From JAAYUD01 sp041907665 (GTDB lineage Bacteria; Bacteroidota; Bacteroidia; Bacteroidales; Bacteroidaceae), in assembly GCA_041907665.1 (NCBI GenBank), contig JAYRGW010000003.1, positions 77,298-141,297 on the forward strand: a stretch of DNA of 64,000 nt, written 5' to 3'. The notes under the pieces were generated by a model, which saw only the letters and a list, made by a program, of their open reading frames with translations, did no database searches and was not told the origin of the DNA. Shown in pieces: positions 19,080-28,853 of this stretch. Every line of letters begins with the position of its first letter. Within the stretch, counting starts at the first letter, position 1. A program made the translations under genes and the position numbers.

Positions 19080-22000
19080 ATGAAAGATAATATAAAGAAG
19101 GTATTACTCCTTGGCTCAGGAGCATTAAAGATAGGTGAAGCCGGCGAATTCGACTATTCCGGTTCACAAGCATTAAAAGCACTAAAAGAAGAGAACATCC
19201 ATACAGTCCTTATCAATCCGAATATTGCCACGGTGCAAACATCTGAGGGTGTAGCCGATCAAATATATTTCTTACCGGTAACCCCTTATTTTGTTGAAAA
19301 AGTTATAGAGAAAGAGAAACCGGACGGTATCATGCTTGCCTTCGGTGGACAAACAGCGTTGAATTGTGGTGTTCAGCTCTACAAATCGGGAGTATTGAAA
19401 AAATATAACCTAAGAGTATTGGGAACTCCCGTACAGGCTATTATGGATACCGAAGATCGTGAACTGTTCGTCGGAAAACTAAACGAAATTAACGTCCATA
19501 CGATCAAAAGCCAAGCAGTAGAAAACATAGAAGATGCACGCAGAGCAGCCAAAGAACTTGGTTACCCGGTTATTATTCGTGCAGCCTATGCCCTCGGCGG
19601 ACTCGGTTCAGGCTTTTGCGATGACGAAAAGCAACTAAACACCCTGGTAGAAAAAGCTTTTTCTTTCTCTCCACAAGTTTTGGTAGAAAAAAGTTTGAAA
19701 GGTTGGAAAGAAGTAGAATACGAAGTAGTACGCGACCGATACGACAACTGTATAACGGTCTGCAATATGGAAAATTTCGACCCACTAGGTATACACACAG
19801 GCGAAAGTATTGTGATCGCTCCATCTCAGACATTAAGTAACCGCGATTACCATAAACTTCGCGAACTTTCTATTCGCATTATCAGACATATTGGCATCGT
19901 TGGCGAATGCAACGTACAATATGCATATGATCCCAATTCGGAAGATTATCGTGTTATTGAAGTCAATGCCCGCTTATCACGTTCTTCAGCTCTAGCATCG
20001 AAGGCCACAGGTTATCCATTGGCTTTTGTCGCTGCCAAACTTGGATTGGGTTATGGATTATTCGAATTAAAGAATTCTGTAACGAAAACAACAAGTGCTT
20101 TCTTTGAACCGGCTCTAGATTATGTTGTGTGTAAAATACCGCGTTGGGATTTAGGCAAATTCCGTGGAGTAGACAAAGAATTGGGTAGCTCTATGAAATC
20201 GGTCGGCGAAGTCATGGCTATTGGCCGGACTTTTGAAGAAGCCATCCAAAAGGGATTGCGAATGATCGGTCAAGGCATGCATGGATTTGTAGAAAACAAA
20301 GAACTCATTATTGACGATTTGGACAAATCGTTGAGACAACCGACAGATAAACGTATTTTCCTTATCTCAAAAGCTTTCAGAGCTGGATATACAGTCGATC
20401 AAGTCCACGAACTGACAAAAATAGATTGCTGGTTCTTGCAGAAGCTGATGAACATCATCAATACTGCCAATGAACTTGAAGCATGGGGTAACAATCATAC
20501 TCAACTGGCCGAGATGCCTACCGAACTGCTCCAGCGATCAAAGGTACAAGGATTCTCGGATTTCCAAATTGCACGCGCAATCAATTACGACGGAGATTTG
20601 GAAGACGGCATCATGATGGTACGAAACTATCGTAAGAGTATTGGACTTGTTCCGGCTGTGAAACAAATAGACACATTGGCTGCCGAATATCCGGCGCAGA
20701 CCAACTACCTGTACCTTACTTATAGCGGTATAGAACACGACATCAATTTCGAGAACGACAAACGTTCGGTTGTTGTACTTGGCTCTGGAGCTTATCGCAT
20801 CGGTTCGTCCGTAGAGTTTGATTGGTGCGGTGTGCAAGCGCTCAATACTATCCGAAAAGAAGGATACCGTTCCGTTATGATCAACTATAATCCCGAGACT
20901 GTTTCGACAGACTACGACATGTGCGACAGACTTTACTTCGACGAATTGACATTCGAGAGAGTAATGGATATTATCGACCTAGAAGCACCTCATGGAGTTA
21001 TCGTATCAACAGGAGGACAGATTCCAAACAATCTGGCTATGCGACTTGACGATCAGGATGTAAATATTCTCGGAACATCGGCCAAATATATCGATAACGC
21101 CGAAGATCGCAACAAATTCTCCGAAATGCTGGATAGGATTCATGTTGACCAACCTGAATGGCAAGAGCTTACTTCGATGGAAGACATCGATAAGTTTGTT
21201 CAGCAAGTAGGTTTCCCAGTTTTAGTTCGTCCATCTTATGTTCTTTCGGGAGCTGCAATGAATGTATGTTCCAACAATGAAGAATTGGTACGATTCTTGA
21301 AACTAGCCGCTAATGTATCAAAGAAACACCCTGTTGTAGTAAGCCGTTTCATCGAGCATGCCAAAGAAGTAGAAATGGATGCTGTAGCTCGTGATGGTGA
21401 AATCATTGCCTATGCCATAAGCGAACATATCGAATTTGCAGGTGTTCACTCAGGCGATGCTACTATTCAATTTCCGCCACAAAAATTATATATCGAAACA
21501 GTTCGACGTATCAAACATATAAGTCGAGAGATTGCTCGCGAACTGCATATCTCGGGTCCTTTCAATATACAGTATCTGGCACGTGAAAACGATATAAAGG
21601 TCATAGAGTGTAACCTTCGCGCTTCACGCTCTTTCCCTTTTGTCAGTAAAGTCTTGAAACTAAATCTTATTGAACTTGCTACAAAAGTAATGCTGGGTAT
21701 TCCTGTCGAAAAGCCTTCAAAGAACTTATTCGATTTGGATTATGTAGGTATCAAAGCTTCACAATTTTCATTCAACCGCCTACAGAAAGCCGATCCGGTA
21801 CTTGGAGTAGATATGGCATCAACAGGTGAAGTTGGTTGTATCGGTGAAAACACATCCAGCGCTTTGCTCAAATCAATGCTTTCAGTTGGTTATCGCATTC
21901 CTAAAAAAACAGTATTACTGTCGACAGGAACACAACGACAAAAAGCTGATATGATGAGTGCAGCACGCATGTTGGTCGACAAAGGATATAAACTATATGC

Positions 22001-22307
22001 CACCAAAGGTACCTATTTGGCTCTAGCCATGAACGGTATACCCAGCACATTAGTATATTGGCCTAGTGAAGAAGGTAATCCACAAGCTATTGATATGCTT
22101 CACAATCACGAAATAGATATGGTAGTCAATATTCCCAAGAATTTGTCTGAAAGAGAATTGACTAATGGTTATAAAATTCGTCGTGCAGCTATAGATCTCA
22201 ATGTGCCGCTTATAACGAATGCGCGATTGGCCGATGCTTTTATTAAAGCTTTCTGCACTATGACACTCGATGATTTAAAAATCAGAAGTTGGGCAGAATA
22301 TAAATAA
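19080..22307 (+). CDS. carB: Carbamoyl-phosphate synthase large subunit
   Basis: CarB makes carbamoyl phosphate from bicarbonate, ATP and ammonia delivered by CarA. At 1075 residues it has normal length and the expected internal duplication. The first half starts VLLLGSGALKIGEAGEFDYSG with an ATP-grasp fold (about 1-400). An oligomerisation region follows (about 400-545), then the second half (RSVVVLGSGAYRIGSSVEFD, about 555-935) and a C-terminal MGS-like allosteric domain (about 940-1075; VDKGYKLYATKGTYLAL). The internal duplication is a family property. It follows carA by 9 bp and is followed by the ABC ATPase after 2 bp. Confidence 0.97.
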   Translation: MKDNIKKVLLLGSGALKIGEAGEFDYSGSQALKALKEENIHTVLINPNIATVQTSEGVADQIYFLPVTPYFVEKVIEKEKPDGIMLAFGGQTALNCGVQLYKSGVLKKYNLRVLGTPVQAIMDTEDRELFVGKLNEINVHTIKSQAVENIEDARRAAKELGYPVIIRAAYALGGLGSGFCDDEKQLNTLVEKAFSFSPQVLVEKSLKGWKEVEYEVVRDRYDNCITVCNMENFDPLGIHTGESIVIAPSQTLSNRDYHKLRELSIRIIRHIGIVGECNVQYAYDPNSEDYRVIEVNARLSRSSALASKATGYPLAFVAAKLGLGYGLFELKNSVTKTTSAFFEPALDYVVCKIPRWDLGKFRGVDKELGSSMKSVGEVMAIGRTFEEAIQKGLRMIGQGMHGFVENKELIIDDLDKSLRQPTDKRIFLISKAFRAGYTVDQVHELTKIDCWFLQKLMNIINTANELEAWGNNHTQLAEMPTELLQRSKVQGFSDFQIARAINYDGDLEDGIMMVRNYRKSIGLVPAVKQIDTLAAEYPAQTNYLYLTYSGIEHDINFENDKRSVVVLGSGAYRIGSSVEFDWCGVQALNTIRKEGYRSVMINYNPETVSTDYDMCDRLYFDELTFERVMDIIDLEAPHGVIVSTGGQIPNNLAMRLDDQDVNILGTSAKYIDNAEDRNKFSEMLDRIHVDQPEWQELTSMEDIDKFVQQVGFPVLVRPSYVLSGAAMNVCSNNEELVRFLKLAANVSKKHPVVVSRFIEHAKEVEMDAVARDGEIIAYAISEHIEFAGVHSGDATIQFPPQKLYIETVRRIKHISREIARELHISGPFNIQYLARENDIKVIECNLRASRSFPFVSKVLKLNLIELATKVMLGIPVEKPSKNLFDLDYVGIKASQFSFNRLQKADPVLGVDMASTGEVGCIGENTSSALLKSMLSVGYRIPKKTVLLSTGTQRQKADMMSAARMLVDKGYKLYATKGTYLALAMNGIPSTLVYWPSEEGNPQAIDMLHNHEIDMVVNIPKNLSERELTNGYKIRRAAIDLNVPLITNARLADAFIKAFCTMTLDDLKIRSWAEYK

Positions 22308-22309
22308 CT

Positions 22310-23320
22310 GTGACGGACGATCATTTAGAAACAATAAAGATAGATCAACTATCTATCGGCTATCAGGGAAAAGACACACCACATATTGTGGCAAATCGTA
22401 TTAAGACTTCTCTGATTAGTGGAGAATTGACTTGTTTGCTTGGTGCCAACGGAGCAGGCAAGTCAACTCTTCTTCGTACTCTATCTATGTCGCAGCCAGC
22501 CCTTAAAGGAGATATTTACCTGAAAGGACACAACATTAAAGAATATTCGCGCAGTGAATTGGCTTCACTCATTAGCGTAGTGCTTACTGATCGTTGCGAA
22601 GTAGAAGGGATGACCGTCAGAGAGTTAATTTCTTTAGGACGTACTCCTTACACCGATTTCTGGGGTAATTTAAGTGAAAAAGATGAAAACATCGTCGAGC
22701 AATCCATCTCATTAGTCGGTATTAAGAACTTAGTTAGGAGAAGACTGAATACACTGAGTGATGGCGAAAGACAAAAGGCTATGATAGCAAAAGCTCTTGT
22801 ACAAGAGACTCCCATTATACTACTCGATGAGCCTACAGCCTTTTTAGACTTCCCCAGTAGAGTAGAAATTATGCTGCTATTGCGTCGGCTAAGTCACGAA
22901 ACAGACAAATCAATTCTACTATCGACTCACGATTTAGAACTAGCACTGCAAATAGCAGATAAGATATGGCTGATGGAACGAGGTAAGGAATTGATTACCG
23001 GAACCCCCGAAGATCTTACAATCAACGAAAGGCTAACGAACTTCTTTAAGTGCGATGGAGTGCTTTTTGATGAACAAACAGGATTATTTTGTATCAACAA
23101 TCCCATCACCGATCGTATCGGAATTAAAGGATATGGAAAGCGTTTTGATATGGCCCGCAAAGCATTAAGACGCATTGGTATAGATGCAACGGAGGATTGC
23201 AAATCGGCAATAGTAGTGAATGTTACAGAAAAATCTTTCGAGATTATCTGCGAAAATAAAAGAATAGCAGAAACAATTACAATAGAACATTTACTGAAAC
23301 AAATAAAGGAGATCATATAA
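22310..23320 (+). CDS. Orphan ABC transporter ATPase, FecE/BtuD-like, with C-terminal extension
   Basis: ATPase subunit resembling those of iron-siderophore, haem or cobalamin importers. Walker A is GANGAGKSTLLRTL, the signature is LSDGERQKAMIAKAL, Walker B is IILLDEPTAFLDF and the switch His is in LSTHDLELAL. Residues about 255-336 form an extension beyond the normal ATPase (GYGKRFDMARKALRRIGIDA...), a compact alpha/beta-looking tail. The start is a GTG two bases after the carB stop, so it is transcribed and probably translated with carAB, an unusual partner. No permease or binding-protein gene is in the window, so the transport partners must be elsewhere or the protein has another role. Confidence 0.85.
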   Translation: MTDDHLETIKIDQLSIGYQGKDTPHIVANRIKTSLISGELTCLLGANGAGKSTLLRTLSMSQPALKGDIYLKGHNIKEYSRSELASLISVVLTDRCEVEGMTVRELISLGRTPYTDFWGNLSEKDENIVEQSISLVGIKNLVRRRLNTLSDGERQKAMIAKALVQETPIILLDEPTAFLDFPSRVEIMLLLRRLSHETDKSILLSTHDLELALQIADKIWLMERGKELITGTPEDLTINERLTNFFKCDGVLFDEQTGLFCINNPITDRIGIKGYGKRFDMARKALRRIGIDATEDCKSAIVVNVTEKSFEIICENKRIAETITIEHLLKQIKEII

Positions 23321-23413
23321 ATATGACTTTCCAAAGGTTTTAGCCTTTGCCCAGCCAACTATAATAACATAGAGAATATCATTCGATATATAAATCAATG
23401 ATGATAAAGTAAT

Positions 23414-24865
23414 ATGGATAACAGTTTTTCAATAGAAGGGGGAGTTTCTCGCAATCCGGTCATACGACTTGCCCAACCGGTGAATATAAAGATAGGCAAA
23501 CAAGAACATATTGCCATTGTAGGACCGAATGGAGCAGGAAAAAGTTTGTTTGTGGGTATGCTAACGGGACAATATCCGCTAAAAGAAGGAAACATCACTT
23601 ACGATTTTTCATCGTCTCAAAGTTCTAGAGTAAGCGATAATGTGAAATATATCGCTTTTAGAGATTCATACGGTGCAGCAGATAATAACTATTATTACCA
23701 ACAGCGTTGGAACTCGCAAGATGCCGAAGCGACTCCAGAAGTATGCGATATGCTCGGAAAAGTAACTGAAAGTACATACCAGAAAGAACTCTTCGAACTA
23801 TTTGGCATCGCTTCCATGCTCCACAAAAAGATTATTTTATTATCGAGTGGCGAACTTAGAAAGTTTCAGCTTGTAAAAGCACTACTTGCCTCGCCAAAAG
23901 TATTGATCATGGATAATCCTTTTATAGGGCTTGACACTTCTACCAGGCAATTACTACTCGATTTGCTTCAGCAAATATCACAGACAGGCAACGTACAGCT
24001 TATTTTAGTACTTTCCATGCTCGATGACATTCCCTCTTTTATATCACATGTTATCCCTGTGATACAAAAGACGGTCTATCCAAAAGTAAACCGAGAAAAG
24101 TATCTCGAGTCTTTTATCACATCAAACAAAGCAAACAACTACGAGAAGCTACAACAAAAAATATTAGAACTGCCATATACCAATATCGACTACGATTCGG
24201 AAGAGGTCGTACGTCTCAATAAGGTAAGTATCGTATATGGAGAGCGCACTATTTTGAAAGAGTTGAATTGGCTTGTTCGCCGCGGTGAGAAATGGGCTCT
24301 CGGCGGAGAGAATGGTGCAGGCAAATCAACTTTGTTAAGTTTGGTTTGTGCCGACAATCCTCAATCTTATGCCTGTGATATTACCCTCTTCGGGCGGAAA
24401 CGAGGTAGTGGCGAAAGTATTTGGGAGATAAAAAAACACATTGGTTATGTCAGTCCCGAAATGCATCGTGCATATCTGAAAAACCTACCCACAATAGACA
24501 TCGTAGCATCTGGACTACACGACAGCATCGGACTCTATAAACATCCTCGTGCCGACCAATTTGCTATATGTGAGTGGTGGATGGATATTTTCGGTATCGC
24601 TTCATACAAAGACACCCCCTTCTTGCAACTGTCAAGTGGCGAACAGCGTTTGGCACTGTTAGCAAGAGCATTTGTCAAAGACCCAGAGCTACTTATCCTC
24701 GACGAACCACTCCACGGGCTCGATACATACAACCGCCGCCGAGTAAAAAAAATCATTGAAGCATTCTGTCTTCGACGTGACAAAACTATGATCATGGTTA
24801 CACACTACGAGAGTGAGTTACCAAACAGCATTGATCACCATATTTTTTTGAAGAAGAATAAATAA
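23414..24865 (+). CDS. ModF/PhrA-like soluble protein with two ABC ATPase domains
   Basis: The 483-residue protein has two consecutive ABC ATPase domains and no membrane segments. Domain 1 (about 1-225) has Walker A VGPNGAGKSLFVG, signature LSSGELRKFQLVKAL and Walker B VLIMDNPF, where Asn replaces the usual catalytic Glu. Domain 2 (about 245-483) has Walker A GENGAGKSTLLSL, signature LSSGEQRLALLARAF and a canonical LLILDEPLHGLD. The layout matches E. coli ModF (PhrA), whose function is poorly defined. It follows the orphan ATPase by 93 bp, where a small hairpin AAAGG/CCTTT lies, and precedes the Nramp transporter. Linkage to metal uptake is suggestive only. Confidence 0.85.
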   Translation: MDNSFSIEGGVSRNPVIRLAQPVNIKIGKQEHIAIVGPNGAGKSLFVGMLTGQYPLKEGNITYDFSSSQSSRVSDNVKYIAFRDSYGAADNNYYYQQRWNSQDAEATPEVCDMLGKVTESTYQKELFELFGIASMLHKKIILLSSGELRKFQLVKALLASPKVLIMDNPFIGLDTSTRQLLLDLLQQISQTGNVQLILVLSMLDDIPSFISHVIPVIQKTVYPKVNREKYLESFITSNKANNYEKLQQKILELPYTNIDYDSEEVVRLNKVSIVYGERTILKELNWLVRRGEKWALGGENGAGKSTLLSLVCADNPQSYACDITLFGRKRGSGESIWEIKKHIGYVSPEMHRAYLKNLPTIDIVASGLHDSIGLYKHPRADQFAICEWWMDIFGIASYKDTPFLQLSSGEQRLALLARAFVKDPELLILDEPLHGLDTYNRRRVKKIIEAFCLRRDKTMIMVTHYESELPNSIDHHIFLKKNK

Positions 24866-24882
24866 GATTAAAATATTTCTAC

Positions 24883-24890
24883 TACATTTG
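24883..24890 (+). promoter_or_regulatory. -7-like element directly before the Nramp start codon
   Basis: TACATTTG ends only 4 bp before the ATG at 24895. If used, transcription would begin at or just after the start codon, giving a leaderless mRNA. No clear -33 TTG at the right distance. Confidence 0.35.
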
Positions 24891-24894
24891 CTGC

Positions 24895-26151
24895 ATGAAA
24901 AATTGGTTGCACCTGTTTAAGGAAAAGAACCACAAACGATACCTGGGCGGTATAGACTTTCTCAAATACATTGGTCCGGGACTTATCGTCACAGTAGGAT
25001 TCATCGACCCGGGCAATTGGGCAACGAACTTTGCCGGAGGTGCCAGTTTCGGCTATTCATTGCTTTGGGTCATATCACTATCTACTGTGATGCTTGTCAT
25101 CTTGCAACACAACGTAGCTCATTTAGGTATCGTTACCGGCAAATGCCTTTCCGAAGCAGCTCATGAACATCTTAAACCAAAATATTCCATTCCATTACTT
25201 TGTAGTGCTGTTGCCGCATCGATGCTCACTTCGCTTGCCGAAATACTGGGTGGAGCCATTGCGTTGAATATGCTGTTTCATATTCCAATCAAAATAGGTT
25301 CTCTCATTATCACAATAGTCGCAGCATTGATGTTGCTCACCAACTCATACCGATTGGTCGAGAAATACATTATCAGTTTCGTTTCTGTAATAGGCATTTC
25401 TTTCTTATACGAATTGTTTTTAGTTAAAATCAACTGGCAAGAAGCTGCTGTGGCTTGGGTTAAGCCAGAAATACCCAATGGCGGTCTCTTTGTTATTCTA
25501 AGTATATTGGGCGCTATCGTTATGCCTCACAATCTTTTTCTTCATTCGGAAGTAATACAAAGTCGACAAATCAACCAAAAATCGGACAAAGAAATACAGC
25601 GTACACTAAAGTTTGAGTTCTTTGATACACTCTTTGCCATGTCCGTGGGTTGGGCTATCAACAGCGCAATGATATTATTAGCGGCATCGACCTTTTTTAC
25701 CAAAGGCATACAGGTCAATGAAATGGATCAGGCCCAGCAGCTTTTAACTCCACTGCTTGGCAATTCGGCAGGATTGATCTTCGCCGTAGCCCTACTCATG
25801 GCAGGATTATCGTCGACTATTACAAGCGGTATGGCTGGCGGTTCTATTTTTAGTGGAATCTTTGGCGAATCATATAATATCAGCGATATACATTCCCGCA
25901 CGGGAGTACTTCTATCTCTAGTCGGAGCCTATGCCATCATTCTTTTCATAAGTACCCCCTTCCAAGGGCTGCTTTGGTCACAAATGTTACTCAGTGTCCA
26001 ACTACCTTTTACAATCTTTGCTCAAGTATATCTTACTTCTTCTAAACAAGTAATGGGAAAGTATGCAAACGGCAAACGAATGAAAGCCTTATTGTATATT
26101 ATTGCGATTCTCATTTTAGCTCTCAACGTATGGCTTCTTATACATGGATAG
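24895..26151 (+). CDS. mntH: Nramp-family divalent metal transporter (MntH-like)
   Basis: A proton-coupled importer for Mn2+ or Fe2+ in the inner membrane. The 418-residue polytopic protein has the two Nramp metal-binding motifs: DPGN at residues 38-41 (TM1) and MPHN at 210-213 (TM6). Later helices and the GLSSTITSGMAGGSIFSG region are also family-like. Both metal-coordinating elements are intact, so it should be a transition-metal carrier. It starts 29 bp after the ModF-like gene and is followed by a tiny Cys/Lys-rich exported protein with its own promoter. Confidence 0.93.
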   Translation: MKNWLHLFKEKNHKRYLGGIDFLKYIGPGLIVTVGFIDPGNWATNFAGGASFGYSLLWVISLSTVMLVILQHNVAHLGIVTGKCLSEAAHEHLKPKYSIPLLCSAVAASMLTSLAEILGGAIALNMLFHIPIKIGSLIITIVAALMLLTNSYRLVEKYIISFVSVIGISFLYELFLVKINWQEAAVAWVKPEIPNGGLFVILSILGAIVMPHNLFLHSEVIQSRQINQKSDKEIQRTLKFEFFDTLFAMSVGWAINSAMILLAASTFFTKGIQVNEMDQAQQLLTPLLGNSAGLIFAVALLMAGLSSTITSGMAGGSIFSGIFGESYNISDIHSRTGVLLSLVGAYAIILFISTPFQGLLWSQMLLSVQLPFTIFAQVYLTSSKQVMGKYANGKRMKALLYIIAILILALNVWLLIHG

Positions 26152-26191
26152 CCTCTAATAGAATTCTAATCTATTTATAATAATTCTCTAA

Positions 26192-26222
26192 TTGGATATA
26201 TTAAATAAAGATTCTATCTTTG
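26192..26222 (+). promoter_or_regulatory. Promoter of the Cys/Lys-rich exported protein
   Basis: TTG at 26192-26194 and TATCTTTG at 26215-26222 with 20 bp between, 44 bp before the ATG at 26267. Confidence 0.65.
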
Positions 26223-26266
26223 TCGTGTTCAATAATTAGACAATTCAGTTATAAAAAGTAAAAATT

Positions 26267-26551
26267 ATGAAGAAGTATTTATTGAGTTTAGCTTTAGTTG
26301 GTGTGATGGCACTAGGAACATCAACAGTTTATGCCGGCACTCCTCAAAAAAAGGAAGCTCCTGCTAAAACAGAGCAAACAGCTACAGTAAAGAAAGCAGC
26401 CGCAAAGAAAACTTGTACGTGTGGCCCAAAATGCGACAAGAAAAAATGCACTAAGCCCTGCAAATGTGCTAAATCGGCTGACAAAAAAACAACGAAGCCA
26501 TGTTGTGCTAAGAAAGGTACAAAGGCTTGCGAAAAGAAATGCGCTAAGTAA
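26267..26551 (+). CDS. Small exported Cys/Lys-rich protein, metallothionein-like composition
   Basis: The 94-residue precursor has a clear signal peptide (MKKYLLSLALVGVMALGTSTVYA). The mature chain is dominated by Lys, Ala, Thr and Cys, with 12 cysteines in CTCGPKCDKKKCTKPCKC, then CC and C..KKC patterns. The clustered CxC and CxxxC spacing suggests metal binding, but no named family is recognised. It has its own promoter and a strong terminator, so it is a monocistronic transcript right after the Nramp transporter. That position makes a metal-related role plausible but unproven. Disulfide-linked surface protein is an alternative. Confidence 0.75.
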   Translation: MKKYLLSLALVGVMALGTSTVYAGTPQKKEAPAKTEQTATVKKAAAKKTCTCGPKCDKKKCTKPCKCAKSADKKTTKPCCAKKGTKACEKKCAK

Positions 26552-26578
26552 ATAATTGAATTTCACGACAAAAATGGG

Positions 26579-26609
26579 GCTCGGACTATGTGGTATAGTT
26601 CGAGCTTTT
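26579..26609 (+). terminator. Intrinsic terminator after the Cys/Lys-rich gene
   Basis: Hairpin GCTCGGACTAT / ATAGTTCGAGC (one G-T pair) around a short loop, followed by a T-rich stretch. Confidence 0.8.
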
Positions 26610-26701
26610 GTTTTCTATCATGTAAAGATTCTTAAAAAGAATACGGCCCACCGATAATCGGAGCCAAACATTAGCAATAAAACCTTAATAAACAATGGTC
26701 T

Positions 26702-27935
26702 AAAAAACAGACGTATGTCACCACCATAACTAACGGATGTTACTGCGGTAACTAACAGAAGTTATCCTGACAACTAACGTTAGTTTCTCCAACAACATCC
26801 GTTAGTTACCGCTGCGACATACGTCTGATTTTTTGCAAGGTGAGACAAGTTCACAGTCGCCGTTGTCGTATGTTAGTTTTTTCGGTGACGTCCTTAAGTT
26901 TTCGGAAAAACTAACATACGACAACATTTTTAGGAGCATATGACGTTTTGGAAGAATAAAGACAATACAGATTTGTTGAAGTCGCCGGTTCTTACCGATA
27001 CTTAAAGATACCTCGTGTAGATATGTAAAACCTCGTTTTCTCTATTTTAGTTACGAAGACATTACTGTCACCGTTACTAACTGTATGCCAGACACATACG
27101 TGTGCATGACGTCGAAACGGGACACGAAAAACATGTCTTCTCGCAGAGAATCAATGCGTTATGATTTCTCTCAATTGGGCCCTGATAATGGGCGATACAA
27201 GGGGGTACTGAAAGTTGGCGTGTGAGAATTCTTTTTTCGACCACGTTTTCAGAAGTGAACATGGAGAACAAAACTGATACTATTTTAACCATATCGAAAT
27301 GATACTTTCAAATGCGCGGAATCGTCACTGTGTTTTCGAAAAATGATAACGACGAACATAAAAATTCATAAGGACGAAACTAAAAGTTTGTAACTAGAAA
27401 CATTTATTTTCGTCCTTATGAATTTCTCTCTGTCTATCAGTGAATTACATGCGATACGCCTATGTTGCGGCTCTAATTCGAGCTATATTCGAGCGATGGA
27501 ACAATAGCAAAAATAGTGCTCTACAATAGTCTGTAGTCTATGTTGGGATAACAAAGTATCAGAATATCGGAGAATGTTCACTTTGAAATATGTTGTGAAA
27601 AATGATTGTATTCAAAGCATTTTATCGTTGCTTTCTTTTGCTGAAATGGGGTAGCATTCTAATTATTTACATGGAAATAAGACAACATATATGCGACTAT
27701 TTATCGATTTCTTTTTTCAGTAATACAACTCTATTTTCAACCTTTGTCACTTCAGTATGACACCATTACGCACTATCACACAGCATATTAATGATGTACC
27801 GTATACAACGCCAGCGAAAAGAGGTCTTGAAATCGGGCCAAGAGCATATTGTAGGAACGTTATTTCCGGTAGGGGTCTATTTAGACTCGGTCTAAACGAT
27901 ACCATACAGATAGCTGAGGGCTACATTTTGATATA
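26702..27935 (-). repeat. Long palindrome-rich repeat, copy B (reverse orientation)
   Basis: Reverse-oriented copy of the approximately 1.23-kb repeat. The nested-hairpin module is at 26702-26836: outer stem CAGACGTATGTC / GACATACGTCTG, second stem TAACTAACGGATGTT / AACATCCGTTAGTTA, inner perfect palindrome AACTAACGTTAGTT. The 64-bp inverted repeat is at 26862-26925 and the long palindrome at 27362-27425, the latter with one arm mismatch (C against A at arm position 19). The frame that is open over 130 codons in copy A is broken by stops here; a 71-codon frame (minus 27077-27292) is open. The copy lies between the convergent Cys/Lys-rich gene and the hydrolase gene. Confidence 0.9.
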
Positions 27936-28054
27936 AAACGGCGTACTTCATCCATTTTCTAAAGCAGCTCATTTCTTATGAAAATTATGATCAAACAAAT
28001 GAAATAATCTCATTGAATAGCTTTTAACTTTGTAAGACTACAAATCATGATACT

Positions 28055-28786
28055 TTATAAGTTCAAGCTCAACCATTCCTTGTAAGAACTCAATTGCTCA
28101 TTTGAAGCAAAGTAATGCTCACCATCAGCCAATAAAGTGAGTCGAGCTTTACATTGATGAGAAAAAGCTTCAATTTCTTCTCGTGGAGATAGTGTGTCTT
28201 TCGAACCGTAGAGTATCGCAACAGATGAATTCCAGCCAAAACTTATAGGATGCTGCCTAACGTATGTATAATACGACCAATCAAGTATTTTGCCTATAGG
28301 CAGAGGTATTTTCTGCTCGCGTTCTAGCCTTTCCTCTGTCACGCCAAAACCATTCATCATGCTCTGTATTATTCGCTCCATATTAACAACAGGAGAAAGG
28401 AACAAAGCTTTTCGGATACTTAATCCATGCAAAGCTAACAAACTAAAATACACTCCAATACTACAAGCGAACAGATCTATCTCTACACTCAATGTAGAAG
28501 CATACGAATAAACGGCACGAAGATCGGAAACACAATGTGAAGGATTGCATTCATAATCGTGATTGTTCTTACGGTCTCCATGTTCAGGCAAATCGAAACT
28601 CAAAACACTATAGTTTTTATTAATGGCAGTCTCGGCAAGTAATTCTATAACTTTATCTTCCTTGTTAGACATATCTCCATGAACCGCTATAATAAGCTTA
28701 TTTTGAGAGCTTCCCCACAATATCGCAGGGATTTCAATACAATCATTATGTATAAATAACTTCTTTTTCATAACATCAAAATACAT
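28055..28786 (-). CDS. Alpha/beta-hydrolase fold protein
   Basis: The 243-residue cytoplasmic protein has the alpha/beta-hydrolase order: beta-strand plus oxyanion region (IIAVHGDMSNKEDKV), SFDLPEHGDR, a nucleophile elbow DLFACSIGVYFSLL, a late acidic residue after ILYGSKDTLSP and the catalytic His in ADGEHYF. The elbow reads A-C-S-I-G rather than the usual G-x-S-x-G, a tolerated variant. Substrate is unknown. Two starts are possible (28786, or the Met six codons in). It lies 67 bp downstream of the sulfatase-type transferase on the same strand, so a role in the same envelope process is possible. Confidence 0.8.
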   Translation of the reverse strand: MYFDVMKKKLFIHNDCIEIPAILWGSSQNKLIIAVHGDMSNKEDKVIELLAETAINKNYSVLSFDLPEHGDRKNNHDYECNPSHCVSDLRAVYSYASTLSVEIDLFACSIGVYFSLLALHGLSIRKALFLSPVVNMERIIQSMMNGFGVTEERLEREQKIPLPIGKILDWSYYTYVRQHPISFGWNSSVAILYGSKDTLSPREEIEAFSHQCKARLTLLADGEHYFASNEQLSSYKEWLSLNL

Positions 28787-28853
28787 ATGATTCGTTTTTC
28801 TCCATTAATCTTATTTCTCATTAAAAAAGACATCTACTTACAATATGAGAAAA

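Noticed and set aside
19080..22307. Internal duplication of CarB as something unusual
   Set aside because: All CarB proteins have two homologous ATP-grasp halves.
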